Shown piece after piece: positions 9,262 through 17,760 of a stretch of 43,761 nt of DNA (positions are counted from its first letter, which is position 1; every line of letters starts with the position of its first letter). The stretch spans positions 1-43,761 of the forward strand of contig JAJCXK010000014.1 in the NCBI GenBank assembly GCA_029263475.1. The letters run 5' to 3'. Below the pieces are notes generated by a model. It saw only the letters and a program-made list of their open reading frames with translations, had not been told where the DNA came from and did no database searches. The translations under genes and the position numbers were made by a program. This DNA comes from Candidatus Nitrosopumilus sp. Its GTDB lineage: Archaea; Thermoproteota; Nitrososphaeria; Nitrososphaerales; Nitrosopumilaceae.

Positions 9262-9302
9262 TAAAGTATACGTAATTGTTACATGATACTTGTCTGTTAC
9301 AC

Positions 9303-9473
9303 CTAACCATCATCATAAGCACGAATAGTTGTATCGATTAATGAATAAGATTGCTCAAAGTTGTACGGGTTAAGATAAATCCAAGACAGACGTAAGTGCC
9401 CAATATGATTAAAATATTTGATGTTAGACGTCTTTATTTCCAATTGTTTGATAAATTCATCATCAGGTTACAT
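9303..9473 (-). pseudogene. Remnant of a conserved FHH/HLRLAW-type protein
   Basis: Directly after the methyltransferase stop, on the same strand, a frame reads ATG-TAA-CCT-GAT-GAT-GAA and then about 54 sense codons, including YFNHIGHLRLSWIYLNPYNFEQSYSLI and ending RAYDDG. This resembles the N-terminal part of a conserved family with HLRLAWxYL. The stop right after ATG and the missing C-terminal part suggest a broken gene; a downstream TTG start is possible. Confidence 0.4.
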
Positions 9474-9476
9474 TTT

Positions 9477-10331
9477 TCAAAATTTTGTAGATTTTAACGC
9501 AGTAATTGACGCAGATACGACATAATTTTCACTAGCAAATTTGTCAGACCAATTTTTGATAAAATCACTACTGTCGGATTTTGGCTCTATTTTGACATCC
9601 TCAAAACCTGATTTCTTTAACATGTTCTCAATCTCTGACACACTAGATGCACCACTAATACACGCACAATATGCTCCAGAATCTTGTTTCATTTCATCAG
9701 TCATTTGTTGTTTAGAAACAATATCAGAAACTGCTAGTCTTCCACCGTTTTTTAAAACTCGAAAAGCCTCATCAAACACTTTGGATTTATTTGGAGACAA
9801 ATTAATGACGCAATTCGATATTATTACATCCACAGCATTATCATCTAAAGGAAGATTTTCGATTTCTCCGAGCTTGAATTCAACATTTGTAAAATTTCTT
9901 TTTTTAATATTTTCATTTGCTTTGTTAATCATTTCAGGAGTCATATCGACTCCAATAACTTTTCCAGAATTGCCCACTTTATCTAAAGCTAAAAAGGCAT
10001 CAAAACCAGCACCACTTCCCAAATCCAAAACCGTTTCACCTTCATTAATAGATGCAATTGCTTGTGGATTACCACACCCTAGCCCCAAATTAGATCCTTT
10101 GGGAACAGAACTTAATTCATCCTGAGAATATCCCAATTGTTTAGAAATGTCATTAGAATTTCCAGAAGTACCGCAGCAAGAACTTTCCAAGCTAGAATTA
10201 TCAGTCGAACAACATGAAGAATTCAAGATATTGAGGTTTGCACGATCAGAGGAAGCTATTTTTCCATAAGTTTGCCTGACATCATTTTTTATTTTATTTT
10301 CTGTTTCACTCACGATATCATCCACATCCAT
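9477..10331 (-). CDS. arsM: Arsenite S-adenosylmethionine methyltransferase
   Basis: A 284-aa class I methyltransferase that methylates As(III). Motif I is VLDLGSGAGFDAF (residues 101-113), and the acidic motif GVDMTPEM is at about 127-134. The arsenic-binding cysteines are visible: C174 in SNCVINLS and C222/C224 in GAYCACISGA. Two CC pairs (40-41, 52-53) in the N-terminal extension could supply a third thiolate. The length fits the family. No ArsR-type regulator or arsenite pump lies next to it. Confidence 0.92.
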   Translation of the reverse strand: MDVDDIVSETENKIKNDVRQTYGKIASSDRANLNILNSSCCSTDNSSLESSCCGTSGNSNDISKQLGYSQDELSSVPKGSNLGLGCGNPQAIASINEGETVLDLGSGAGFDAFLALDKVGNSGKVIGVDMTPEMINKANENIKKRNFTNVEFKLGEIENLPLDDNAVDVIISNCVINLSPNKSKVFDEAFRVLKNGGRLAVSDIVSKQQMTDEMKQDSGAYCACISGASSVSEIENMLKKSGFEDVKIEPKSDSSDFIKNWSDKFASENYVVSASITALKSTKF

Positions 10332-10605
10332 CTCAATTTAATCCATTATTGATGAATTGGTATGACATACTTGTGTTAAATCATAGAGGTTTAAGACATC
10401 ATAGTATAATAGAATTTAGGCATAACAAAAATGTAGGGTGTCGAACTGAACTGACAAAACCAGATGGGAGCACGTTCGGTTCTATTTCAGATTGGCGATA
10501 ACTGATTTTTCAAATGACAAACAATCAACATCATAAAATCAAAGGAAGAACATCGAATCAACAAAATAACAGTGTTATTTATTTAAATAATAAAATCAAG
10601 ACGGA
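10332..10605. promoter_or_regulatory. Divergent promoter region
   Basis: No gene supported. A TATA-like TTTAAATA at about 10580-10588 fits the plus-strand gene at 10606. Bases 10446-10474 carry the second copy of the TGACAAA-CCA-GGGAGCACG repeat found at 9012-9043. Confidence 0.45.
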
Positions 10606-11262
10606 GTGCTATTGGGATTAAGAGAAATTGAATTAAAAGAAGAATACCGTTCAGATGTAGACGACATTGTTGCAGAATTTTTCTTTCCTTGCCTGAGTAA
10701 CTGCATAGAATATAGTCGATGTGTGGATTTTTTATCCATTCAGACATTGGCAACCATATCCATGGCATTTGAAAATTTTTCTGAGGGGAGAGCAAAATTA
10801 AGAATGATAACAGGACACAGGTTTAGAACCAGTGACCTTAACATATTCACAAAGCTATTTTCCGAGAAATCCACTAAATCGTTCAAAGGTAAGCTGATCA
10901 AGGACTCCAAAATTAAGCAACTCCAGAGAATTGTAGACAAGTGTCAGATAGAACTGAAAATCGCAATTCCAAATTCAGAACAAGTTGCAGATTCATTCTC
11001 AGAGAGAATAGGGATATTTAGAGATGAGCATGATCAGAAGGTCGCATTCACAGGAACATCCAAGGAATCATTTTCTACTCAGACACGGGATTTTGAATCT
11101 GTGGATGTTTTTACATCATGGAATGACAAGTCAAGAGTAGAAAGAAAGATAAAAGACTTTGAAGACCTTTGGAAAAATAAAACAAAATACGTTCAGGTAT
11201 ATGATTTCATGGAAGCAGAGGAGAACAGTCTTTTAAAATATTCATCAGATTGGATTTTTTAG
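10606..11262 (+). CDS. Stand-alone PLD-like N-terminal domain of a helicase
   Basis: A 218-aa protein without ATG: GTG at 10606, or TTG at 10612 with GGAG five bases upstream. The segment ERIGIFRDEHDQKVAFTGTS, then ESVDVFTSWND, then RVERKIKDFEDLWKNKTKYVQVYDF is the pattern of the phospholipase-D-like domain found in front of DEAD/Snf2-type helicases in defence and repair proteins. No helicase motifs follow; the gene ends at 11262, one base from the convergent EndA gene. It may act alone or with a helicase encoded elsewhere, or be a truncated remnant. Confidence 0.6.
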   Translation: MLLGLREIELKEEYRSDVDDIVAEFFFPCLSNCIEYSRCVDFLSIQTLATISMAFENFSEGRAKLRMITGHRFRTSDLNIFTKLFSEKSTKSFKGKLIKDSKIKQLQRIVDKCQIELKIAIPNSEQVADSFSERIGIFRDEHDQKVAFTGTSKESFSTQTRDFESVDVFTSWNDKSRVERKIKDFEDLWKNKTKYVQVYDFMEAEENSLLKYSSDWIF

Positions 11263-11263
11263 A

Positions 11264-11863
11264 TTACAGATTAAATGATTCTTCCTGTCCTGATTTATTT
11301 TCGTAAAAATTCATTTTGTTAATTTTATAATAAATCACTTCACCCCTACGCTCAATTACCGCAATGATTGGCTCTTTTCCCATTTGAGTAATTTCCTCTA
11401 TCTTTTTTTGGAGATTTCCCATCTTTTCTTGCTGTCCCTCATTTAGACCAAATACGAGAAATTTTGCGCCCTTTTCACCATAGTGACCTCTCTCATAAAC
11501 TCTAAAATCAGAACCAAACCCAAAACCGTCTTTTACAACATACCCCCTATTTCGTAGATCACGAAATATCAGAAATTTTGTTAGAATTTCAAAATCAGTT
11601 TTTTGACAAATTCCCATAAAAGAGTTAAAATCAATTTGTTTCTTGTTCTTTTTTAACACCAGCCTATTCACATATAGCAAGTAAAGAGTTTCGAACGATT
11701 TAAGAAGTAAATTTTCTTTTTCAATTTCTCCAAACCCTTTTTGAGCGAGATCATGGATCATGCTCTTGTCAGAGATACACGCCATACCTGAAACTATTTC
11801 GCCGTTTACAACAGGGGTTTCTTCCACTATAAAATGAAAATTAGATGATTTCCATATAAGCAT
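11264..11863 (-). CDS. endA: tRNA-splicing endonuclease
   Basis: A 199-aa endonuclease that cuts bulge-helix-bulge introns in pre-tRNA. The catalytic-domain signature is FLIFRDLRNRGYVVKDGFGFG-SDFRVYERG, with Tyr123, and the terminal Lys180 in GEVIYYK. The family His, usually in an HSxYLV context, is not at its usual place: the sequence reads GAKFLVF there, and the only nearby His is H127, four residues after Tyr123. Neighbour of L10e. Confidence 0.85.
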   Translation of the reverse strand: MLIWKSSNFHFIVEETPVVNGEIVSGMACISDKSMIHDLAQKGFGEIEKENLLLKSFETLYLLYVNRLVLKKNKKQIDFNSFMGICQKTDFEILTKFLIFRDLRNRGYVVKDGFGFGSDFRVYERGHYGEKGAKFLVFGLNEGQQEKMGNLQKKIEEITQMGKEPIIAVIERRGEVIYYKINKMNFYENKSGQEESFNL

Positions 11864-11925
11864 TGGAGAATAAGATGGAGACCCGGCTAACCGTTAAAAT
11901 ATGGGGATTCTGGGTTTAGAGTATC

Positions 11926-12435
11926 ATGCATGGTGCAAATTACAGAGATGGAAGAGGTCAAGTTTTTACCAGAAAGGAGTACATCAAAGGAAAACCACAA
12001 ATCAAGATTGCAAAGTTTCAAGGCGGTAAAAGGGGAACATACGAGTACTGCGTTCAATTATTACTTAATGAAAAAATCCAGATCAGACATATGGCTATAG
12101 AGTCAACAAGGCTAGCAGCAAATAAGACACTAGAAAAAACAACGGGCGAGACAGGCTATTATTCTAGACTCAGGATTTACCCACATAATTTACTTAGAGA
12201 AAACAAACAGATTGCCACAGCAGGTGCAGACAGAGTTTCAGAAGGAATGCGAAGATCATGGGGCAAGGCTACCAGCCTAGGTGCCAGAGTTAAACAAGGT
12301 CAGTGCATTATGGAGTTATACGTAAATGGTGATGCACATTTGAGAGCTGCAAAAAAAGCACTTCATGGATCATGCGTGAAATTACCAGGTACACCGTTGA
12401 TCAAAGTGATTGATTGGAACAAAGCATCACCATAG
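11926..12435 (+). CDS. rpl10e: 50S ribosomal protein L10e (uL16)
   Basis: A 169-aa large-subunit protein that binds near the peptidyl-transferase centre. It starts MHGANYRDGRGQVFTRKEYI and contains the conserved KIAKFQGG, HPHN-equivalent YPHNLLRENKQIATAGADRVSEGMR, and GKATSLGARVKQGQ. Length and motifs fit the archaeal family over the whole protein. Confidence 0.95.
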   Translation: MHGANYRDGRGQVFTRKEYIKGKPQIKIAKFQGGKRGTYEYCVQLLLNEKIQIRHMAIESTRLAANKTLEKTTGETGYYSRLRIYPHNLLRENKQIATAGADRVSEGMRRSWGKATSLGARVKQGQCIMELYVNGDAHLRAAKKALHGSCVKLPGTPLIKVIDWNKASP

Positions 12436-12690
12436 ATCTTCCAAAGTAGACTTTTTGTTTTTCACAAATTCTAGAAACTCTTCAAATTCATGTTTTGTAG
12501 GTTCTCGATCTAAAATTCTTTTGGACTGATAGAAAAAGGTATTGTATATTCTCCCCACAACAATTCCCAAAGCGAAAGAATTAGAATCATCAACGTCTGA
12601 AAGCATCTCAATCAATTGTTTGATTTCATCCTTGTTAGAAACAGTGTCTCGGATTTTTTGTTCAATTTTTTTGAGAATAATTTCATCCAT
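12427..12690 (-). CDS. Conserved-looking hypothetical protein (87 aa)
   Basis: It overlaps the 3' end of the L10e gene by nine bases, tail to tail. The protein is helical and charged: MDEIILKKIEQKIRDTV, then FALGIVVGRIYNTFFYQSKRI, ending FLEFVKNKKSTLEDLW. No domain or metal motif is recognised. Confidence 0.6.
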   Translation of the reverse strand: MDEIILKKIEQKIRDTVSNKDEIKQLIEMLSDVDDSNSFALGIVVGRIYNTFFYQSKRILDREPTKHEFEEFLEFVKNKKSTLEDLW

Positions 12691-12836
12691 AATGTATTTT
12701 GTTTGAAATAGTTAAAAACAGTTTTACAGGTAGATTCGTTGGATATTAACAAAAAAACTATACAAATTCTATCATTAATCAGTGCAAGAAACAGATTAAT
12801 CACTTTTAGAAATATCAGATATAGGGTTTAGAAAAA

Positions 12837-13049
12837 ATGAGAGACGTCATTAAAGAAAGTGAAGAAATTCATGAAGAAGTTGAAGAAATACTAAAATCTG
12901 ATCCAGATTTAACAAATACAAAAAAAGAATTTGATGAACTTATACAAAAATTAGAAAATAAATTAGAAGAATGTGGCTCTCACGATCTTGTAAGTAAATT
13001 TGCATTAATGGAATTATTGTCACAAACACCAGCAATGCATAATGATTAA
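12837..13049 (+). CDS. Small coiled-coil hypothetical protein (70 aa)
   Basis: ATG at 12837, rich in Glu and Lys, with a predicted long helix (VEEILKSDPDL, then FDELIQKLENKLEE). No family recognised. It lies 36 bp before the nuclease-like gene on the same strand and could be its partner, but nothing shows this directly. Confidence 0.55.
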   Translation: MRDVIKESEEIHEEVEEILKSDPDLTNTKKEFDELIQKLENKLEECGSHDLVSKFALMELLSQTPAMHND

Positions 13050-13085
13050 TACCCAGAAAGTGAAAATCCATTTGGATTATTTGTT

Positions 13086-14648
13086 ATGGGAAAATTCCTC
13101 AACTATAACAATCTCACTAAACCTGCCATCCACACAGATTTTCAAGAAATTTATCTATTGTTAATAGAACTTTTCAAAAAAAATAGGAATTTAGAAATTT
13201 TAAACAACATTGTTAATGAAAACATAAATCCTGTTTATTTTTTCAGTAAAGGTAAAAAAATATTGGATGATAACAACCCACATGTTTTTCCAAAACAGAA
13301 AAAAGAGTATGTTGAAAGTATTTTCAAACCTTTTGATGAATACTTTAAAAAAGAATTTGGATTTACAATAGAGGACGCATATAACATTACAGAAATTATT
13401 CACACAAGATTAAACGTTATTTTAAAAGATCATTCAAAAAAGATTGCAATTACAACAAAAGAACTTGAAGAAAAATATCGAAACGATGAAAATGCCAAAA
13501 AATTTCTGCAAGAAAACCAAATGAGTTTTGAGGACTGGCTTACCCACGCTTCAAACAGTCTCTTTTTTCAGATTTCATCTACCGTGCTTACGATCAATCT
13601 TAAAGATTTATCAACTATTTTAGAACTAGATGAAGAGGATAAGAATCGTCTTAAAAATTACCTAAATTGTTTTAGTTGTACCTTTGGTGATCAATTTGAT
13701 AACTTCAAAACACCTGCTGATGAGAATATAATCTACTACAAACCAATTATAAAATTAGATGAAAATACATTTTTTGTTTGTAGGCCCGATGTACTTGAAC
13801 AAAAATTGGATGTATTGATTGAATATATGTTATTAAATCAAAAAACTGAAAAATCTGAACTTTGGACAAAATTTACAGACATAAAATCATCTTATGTTGA
13901 AGAAAAAACATTTCAATGGTTGAGAAGAGTTTTTGGTCAAAAAAATGTCTTTAGAAATCTATATTATTTTGTGGGCACTCAAAGAATGGAAATCGACGTA
14001 TTGGTCTTATATGATGACAAAATACTTCTTTTCGAAGCTAAATCGGGATTCATACCGGTAATTGCCAAAATACATGGGGATAAAATGGAGCATAGACTCG
14101 AAGATTTAATTAAAAAACCATACAACCAGAACTTATCAGCACAGCTATACATCACATCGAATTCAACAAGTGAATTTTGGAACCAAGATAAAACTAAAAA
14201 AATATTGACAATTAAAAAGAAAGAGTATGATTTTGAGTTTCTTTTCATTAATGTAACATTAGAGATGTTGGGAGGATTTTTCATTAATTTAAAACATATG
14301 ATCAAATGTGGTTTTTACAAAGAAGGTACAGACTACCCATGGTCTGTTTATTTTTTTGATTTTGAAATAGTTCTGGATGTTCTCAAAGATCCAATTATTT
14401 TTATTCATTATATGAAAGAAAGAATAAGAATTAATGATGAGGGCATAATTGAAAGTGTTGATGAATTGTCCTATCTTGGATATTATCTTAAAAATGGTAA
14501 TTTGAAAATAGAGCATTCTGCAGATGTTGGCCTGATCACACTTGCTAGCGATTTTATGACTAATTTGGAAAAACATTATTTTGAAAACGAGAAAAAACCA
14601 GTTTTTCCAACACCGTTAAAAATAAAAAAAACAAATAAAGATTCTTAA
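13086..14648 (+). CDS. PD-(D/E)XK nuclease-like protein (520 aa)
   Basis: A very AT-rich gene. The C-terminal half carries a restriction-endonuclease-like core: FQWLRRVFG (277-285), then MEIDVLVLYDDKILLFEAKSG (301-321) with D304, E317 and K319 in the D-x(n)-ExK arrangement, as in NERD and related nucleases. The N-terminal 270 residues are helical and unrecognised. The protein is probably a DNA nuclease of defence or mobile origin, judging by its composition and isolation from core genes. Catalysis is inferred. Confidence 0.6.
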   Translation: MGKFLNYNNLTKPAIHTDFQEIYLLLIELFKKNRNLEILNNIVNENINPVYFFSKGKKILDDNNPHVFPKQKKEYVESIFKPFDEYFKKEFGFTIEDAYNITEIIHTRLNVILKDHSKKIAITTKELEEKYRNDENAKKFLQENQMSFEDWLTHASNSLFFQISSTVLTINLKDLSTILELDEEDKNRLKNYLNCFSCTFGDQFDNFKTPADENIIYYKPIIKLDENTFFVCRPDVLEQKLDVLIEYMLLNQKTEKSELWTKFTDIKSSYVEEKTFQWLRRVFGQKNVFRNLYYFVGTQRMEIDVLVLYDDKILLFEAKSGFIPVIAKIHGDKMEHRLEDLIKKPYNQNLSAQLYITSNSTSEFWNQDKTKKILTIKKKEYDFEFLFINVTLEMLGGFFINLKHMIKCGFYKEGTDYPWSVYFFDFEIVLDVLKDPIIFIHYMKERIRINDEGIIESVDELSYLGYYLKNGNLKIEHSADVGLITLASDFMTNLEKHYFENEKKPVFPTPLKIKKTNKDS

Positions 14649-14848
14649 AAATAAACAAAAACAAGGATTTGTTGATGAGGGATGTTATCTGTTAGACAGT
14701 TATTTTGATGATTTGATAACAAAACGCTAACATTTATTCCATATTTTACACTAAAAATTATAATCTTCACGATGCAATCATAAATTCATAATCTTAGATA
14801 GGATTACGCAGAAATAATAATGAAAAAAGAAAAAGATGGGTATGATGA
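14649..14848. other. Convergent intergenic region with inverted motif
   Basis: Between the 3' ends of two convergent genes. It contains one copy of the 22-bp inverted motif (14787-14808), 41 bp past the multicopper oxidase stop. Confidence 0.5.
14787..14808. repeat. 22-bp inverted motif, copy 1
   Basis: CATAATC, eight bases, GATTACG. It lies 41 bp downstream of the multicopper oxidase stop (minus strand). Confidence 0.65.
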
Positions 14849-16138
14849 TTATTTCACCGTGAATAAGGAAGACATTCCTGCTGCAATGTGGTCATTTACA
14901 TGACAATGGAACAACCAGGTTCCCACGTTGTCTGGAACAAATTCTACTACCTTTAGGCTTGCAGGCATTATTTCCATTACGTCAACTCGGTTACCATTCC
15001 ACAATGCAGTGTTTCCATGCCAATGTGGAGTATGCAAGTCAACTTCGGTTCCCATGCCAATGATATACCAATGCACGTTGTCATCCTTGTTCATGTCAAG
15101 TCCAGGCTGATTGCCATAAACATAGCCGTTGATACCGTGCATGAGATTGCTTTCTGCAAAGTCATCATCTCCTACCAGTTCTTCGTTGTCACATGATTCT
15201 TGTGTAAATCTATCAAGATTGTCACACAGGTACAAGCTGGCATTCTCATCAGACACTGTGAATAGCGTGATGATTTCTCGGTCCACGCCAATCGGTCTAC
15301 CGTCTGCATCAGCCATTCCTTTGGCAGTTACAATCATCGGTCCAACCAAGCCAGCATTGGTATCTGCTGGAGAGTCAACGTGTGAGTGATACATCCAAGT
15401 GATTGAACTTGGATCATTTGGTCCAGGTCCCGCTCGTGGTGGAACTTTCCATATGTATGTGTGGATATCGCCAGGTGCTACAATGCCGTCATCTTTTTGG
15501 GAAGAATCCGTTCCGTCATTGTATTCAGCGCCTTCTGATTCCTTGTCATAGAATACTCCATGTGGATGCATGCTGAATTCATTTTCTGCAGAATTATTCT
15601 TGAATACGATTTTTATGGTATCGCATACCTCTGCATGAATTGCAGGTCCAAGTGTACCCAGATGTTCCCATTCCGCAGAACGAATTTTCATTTCTGAGAA
15701 GGTGCTATCCGTATATTCCTGATACAAAGCCTTGATGTATGTACTGCCTATTCGGTCCTCACTGTTTTGTACAAAGACATTCTCATCATCGTTAAATTCT
15801 TGTCCCTTGAGCACATTTTTGCCAGTTGGGGCATAGTCCCATTCTATTTCATCTGCTGCAATGTAATACATTCGAGTTTGTCCCTCGTTTGCTTGACATG
15901 CTGCTTTGGACATAGTGTCAGGGGCAGATGATTTTTGTGAGATAGAATCTTTGTAACCAGTTGCCTCAGAACATAGTCTATCACCACAAACAGGAGACCC
16001 AGATGAGCCAGTCTGACTCAGGTAGGTTCCCGAACTTTTTACTGCAAATGATTCTTGTGTAGACATTCCAAGTACCAGTGAAGTCGATAGAAGTAGTATT
16101 GTCGTTGTAAGTATTGCCTTACGTAGATTGTTAGTCAT
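14849..16138 (-). CDS. Two-domain multicopper oxidase, type-1 copper in domain 2
   Basis: An exported 429-aa cupredoxin oxidase with signal peptide (about 1-32, ending SFAVKS). It has the Cys motif SPVCGDRLCSE near residues 48-57, then copper motifs HPHG (191-194), HSH (251-253), LHTPHWHG (368-375) and HCHVNDHIAAGM (411-422). C412, H417 and M422 make the type-1 site in domain 2; domain 1 has HSHVD without Cys, so it has no type-1 site. This is the type-B two-domain layout, not NirK, where type-1 copper is in domain 1. Abundant in ammonia-oxidising archaea; the electron donor is unknown. Confidence 0.9.
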   Translation of the reverse strand: MTNNLRKAILTTTILLLSTSLVLGMSTQESFAVKSSGTYLSQTGSSGSPVCGDRLCSEATGYKDSISQKSSAPDTMSKAACQANEGQTRMYYIAADEIEWDYAPTGKNVLKGQEFNDDENVFVQNSEDRIGSTYIKALYQEYTDSTFSEMKIRSAEWEHLGTLGPAIHAEVCDTIKIVFKNNSAENEFSMHPHGVFYDKESEGAEYNDGTDSSQKDDGIVAPGDIHTYIWKVPPRAGPGPNDPSSITWMYHSHVDSPADTNAGLVGPMIVTAKGMADADGRPIGVDREIITLFTVSDENASLYLCDNLDRFTQESCDNEELVGDDDFAESNLMHGINGYVYGNQPGLDMNKDDNVHWYIIGMGTEVDLHTPHWHGNTALWNGNRVDVMEIMPASLKVVEFVPDNVGTWLFHCHVNDHIAAGMSSLFTVK

Positions 16139-16271
16139 TTAGGTTTTGAGCAGAAATTTTACTGTATAAATTGACCAAGGGTTCCATCATCTTATTCCAA
16201 CAATGTAGATTGTAATTTTTTGTCTTCAACAAAATCATTTTTCCATCTATTGCCTCACGGTAGATCTTAAT

Positions 16272-16493
16272 CTAGATCAGGGGTAATTTTTTAAATCTGT
16301 TTTCATGCTCATGTGGTTTTCCACACTTGAAACATATGATTACTTTTTTCAATATTATTTCGTGCGAATATTTTGCACTTTGAATATTCATTTTTGGTAA
16401 TAATTGAATGAATTTTTCATTAATCATTTCTAAAATCAGATTTGCGGGATATTTAATGGAAAGGTTAATTCCATATTCAAAAAATAACAACAT
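16272..16493 (-). CDS. Small protein with CxxC and His-rich tail (73 aa)
   Basis: It starts at ATG 16493. The C-terminal part, IICFKCGKPHEHENRFKKLP, has CFKC and HEHE and could bind a metal; the N-terminal part is hydrophobic and helical. It lies upstream of the multicopper oxidase on the same strand, 133 bp away. No family recognised. Confidence 0.4.
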   Translation of the reverse strand: MLLFFEYGINLSIKYPANLILEMINEKFIQLLPKMNIQSAKYSHEIILKKVIICFKCGKPHEHENRFKKLPLI

Positions 16494-16531
16494 GGAATAA
16501 AATTATCTGCAATACAATTCACATTCACCAT

Positions 16532-16750
16532 CTATATTCTCTCTACCTGCTTATCAAACGACTTTTGATTCCTCATTCCAAAATGTTTTGGTTTTGTTCT
16601 TAAAATACGACTACAACAAGGACATCTCACACCATCCCATTTAATATAAACATCACAAGTATTGCATCGTTTTCGCCCATTGTGATATTTTGTAACGCGT
16701 GAATGAGATCTTGATGATTTGTATTTCAGGCATATTTCCTTACAGGCCAT
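16532..16750 (-). CDS. Zinc-ribbon protein of the MACKEIC type (72 aa)
   Basis: ATG at 16750 is chosen because GGTGAT lies seven bases upstream and the resulting start, MACKEICLKYKSS, matches a small protein type I recall from thaumarchaea; the longer frame to 16816 overlaps another gene. Metal sites: MACKEIC and RKRCNTCDVYIKWDGVRCPCCSRILRTKP, i.e. two CxxC pairs. The basic tail suggests nucleic-acid binding. It is coupled to the upstream 45-aa peptide, whose stop lies in the ribosome-binding site. Confidence 0.7.
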   Translation of the reverse strand: MACKEICLKYKSSRSHSRVTKYHNGRKRCNTCDVYIKWDGVRCPCCSRILRTKPKHFGMRNQKSFDKQVERI

Positions 16751-16754
16751 AAAA

Positions 16755-16892
16755 TCACCAATGTATGTGAGTCTGAGGGTGTTCAATCGTCTGACAACAC
16801 TTACAGATTGTTGCAACGATCAGGTAACATTTAGAGCATTTTTCAAATTCTCCAAGTTTGCATTCGCATATTCTGCATAATTCGTCTTTCAT
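16755..16892 (-). CDS. 45-aa double zinc-knuckle peptide
   Basis: ATG 16892 to TGA 16755-16757. The peptide starts MKDELCRICECKLGEFEKC and continues through SKCYL and ICKCCQT to TIEHPQTHIHW: nine Cys and three late His, enough for two zinc sites. Its stop codon is inside the GGTGAT ribosome-binding site of the 72-aa zinc ribbon, so the two are a coupled pair. Too short for usual gene calling. Confidence 0.6.
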   Translation of the reverse strand: MKDELCRICECKLGEFEKCSKCYLIVATICKCCQTIEHPQTHIHW

Positions 16893-16923
16893 TTCAATCA
16901 CTCAAAAAAAGATTTTCTATCAG

Positions 16924-17232
16924 TTAATTCCGTGACAGAACGGACAAGATTGGCATTGCATCCCACTGATAGAGATGATAATTCAAGACATCAGAGCATA
17001 TGATTTCGTATTTTTTGAAGAATTCTCGTGCTTCGTACTCTGTTGCCTCAAAGACCGCCATTGATGAGACCTCGTTATCAAATGCACCAGACCACATTAT
17101 CTTCCCCTGCGATTGCCACTCATCAACGAGTTTGGATACTTGTGGTATGATCCTTTCCAAGTCAAGTTGATTTGCATCGTCTTTTATGTTGCTTACAAGT
17201 GCCCAAGGTTTTGCTTCGTCTTGTTGATTCAT
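16924..17232 (-). CDS. Small ferredoxin-fold-like protein (102 aa)
   Basis: The pattern MNQQDEAKPWALVSNIKDDANQ, then IIPQVSKLVDEWQSQGKIMWSGAFDNEVSSMAVFEA and EAREFFKKYEIICSDVLNYHLYQWDAMPIL, resembles small dimeric alpha/beta proteins of the YCII or muconolactone-isomerase type. No catalytic residues can be assigned. The assignment is by overall pattern only. Confidence 0.5.
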   Translation of the reverse strand: MNQQDEAKPWALVSNIKDDANQLDLERIIPQVSKLVDEWQSQGKIMWSGAFDNEVSSMAVFEATEYEAREFFKKYEIICSDVLNYHLYQWDAMPILSVLSRN

Positions 17233-17760
17233 AAAATATAATGGATTATTTTGATATTAAACATGATGATGAGATTATTGTTTTGTTACAACTACACATT
17301 CTAAGAAAAGAATATTGAAATTTGTTTTAATTCCATAGAACAATTTAATGAAATCTCAGACATCTATAATAATTTGAGAAGATAAATCTTAAATGATCTT
17401 GCGTGTTGAATCTACCAAATTCTTTACAAGCCATGCTAGACCAACAATCATTGGAAAAACTAGAATTCACAATAGTAATTCGTTCATCCCGACATGGAAG
17501 TATTCCTATTGGCATTTGAGAGTCGACAACTAGTTTTCCAATGAACTCTCTTTTTTATAATTACTGAAAAACAAATTTGTAAACATGTATTAGATTACAT
17601 AATATTTCCATCATAATTTGTAATGTTAGAAAAAAATCATATGAAAATCAAAAAATAGGATAATCACACTATCTCTAGAATCGTGCGTAATCTTAGATAA
17701 GATTATGAAAAATAATCAGAATGAAGTTCAATCAATCTAAAAAAAAATCTAAATCTAATT
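17233..17760. other. Long intergenic stretch with inverted motif
   Basis: It holds the 22-bp inverted motif at 17686-17707, 54 bp past the CbtA stop. A minus-strand frame at about 17347-17436 begins ATG-GCT-TGT-AAA-GAA (MACKE), the same start as the zinc-ribbon gene at 16750, then loses similarity; it may be a relic. Nothing else seen. Confidence 0.45.
17686..17707. repeat. 22-bp inverted motif, copy 2
   Basis: CGTAATC, TTAGATAA, GATTATG. Here the spacer also pairs, giving an extended hairpin (TAATCTTA-GA-TAAGATTA). 54 bp downstream of the CbtA stop. Confidence 0.7.

Noticed and set aside
14849..16138. Copper nitrite reductase NirK
   Set aside because: The type-1 copper site is in domain 2, and domain 1 lacks the Cys ligand, opposite to NirK.
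17347..17436. Second MACKE-type zinc-ribbon gene
   Set aside because: Only the first five codons match; no Cys pairs follow.
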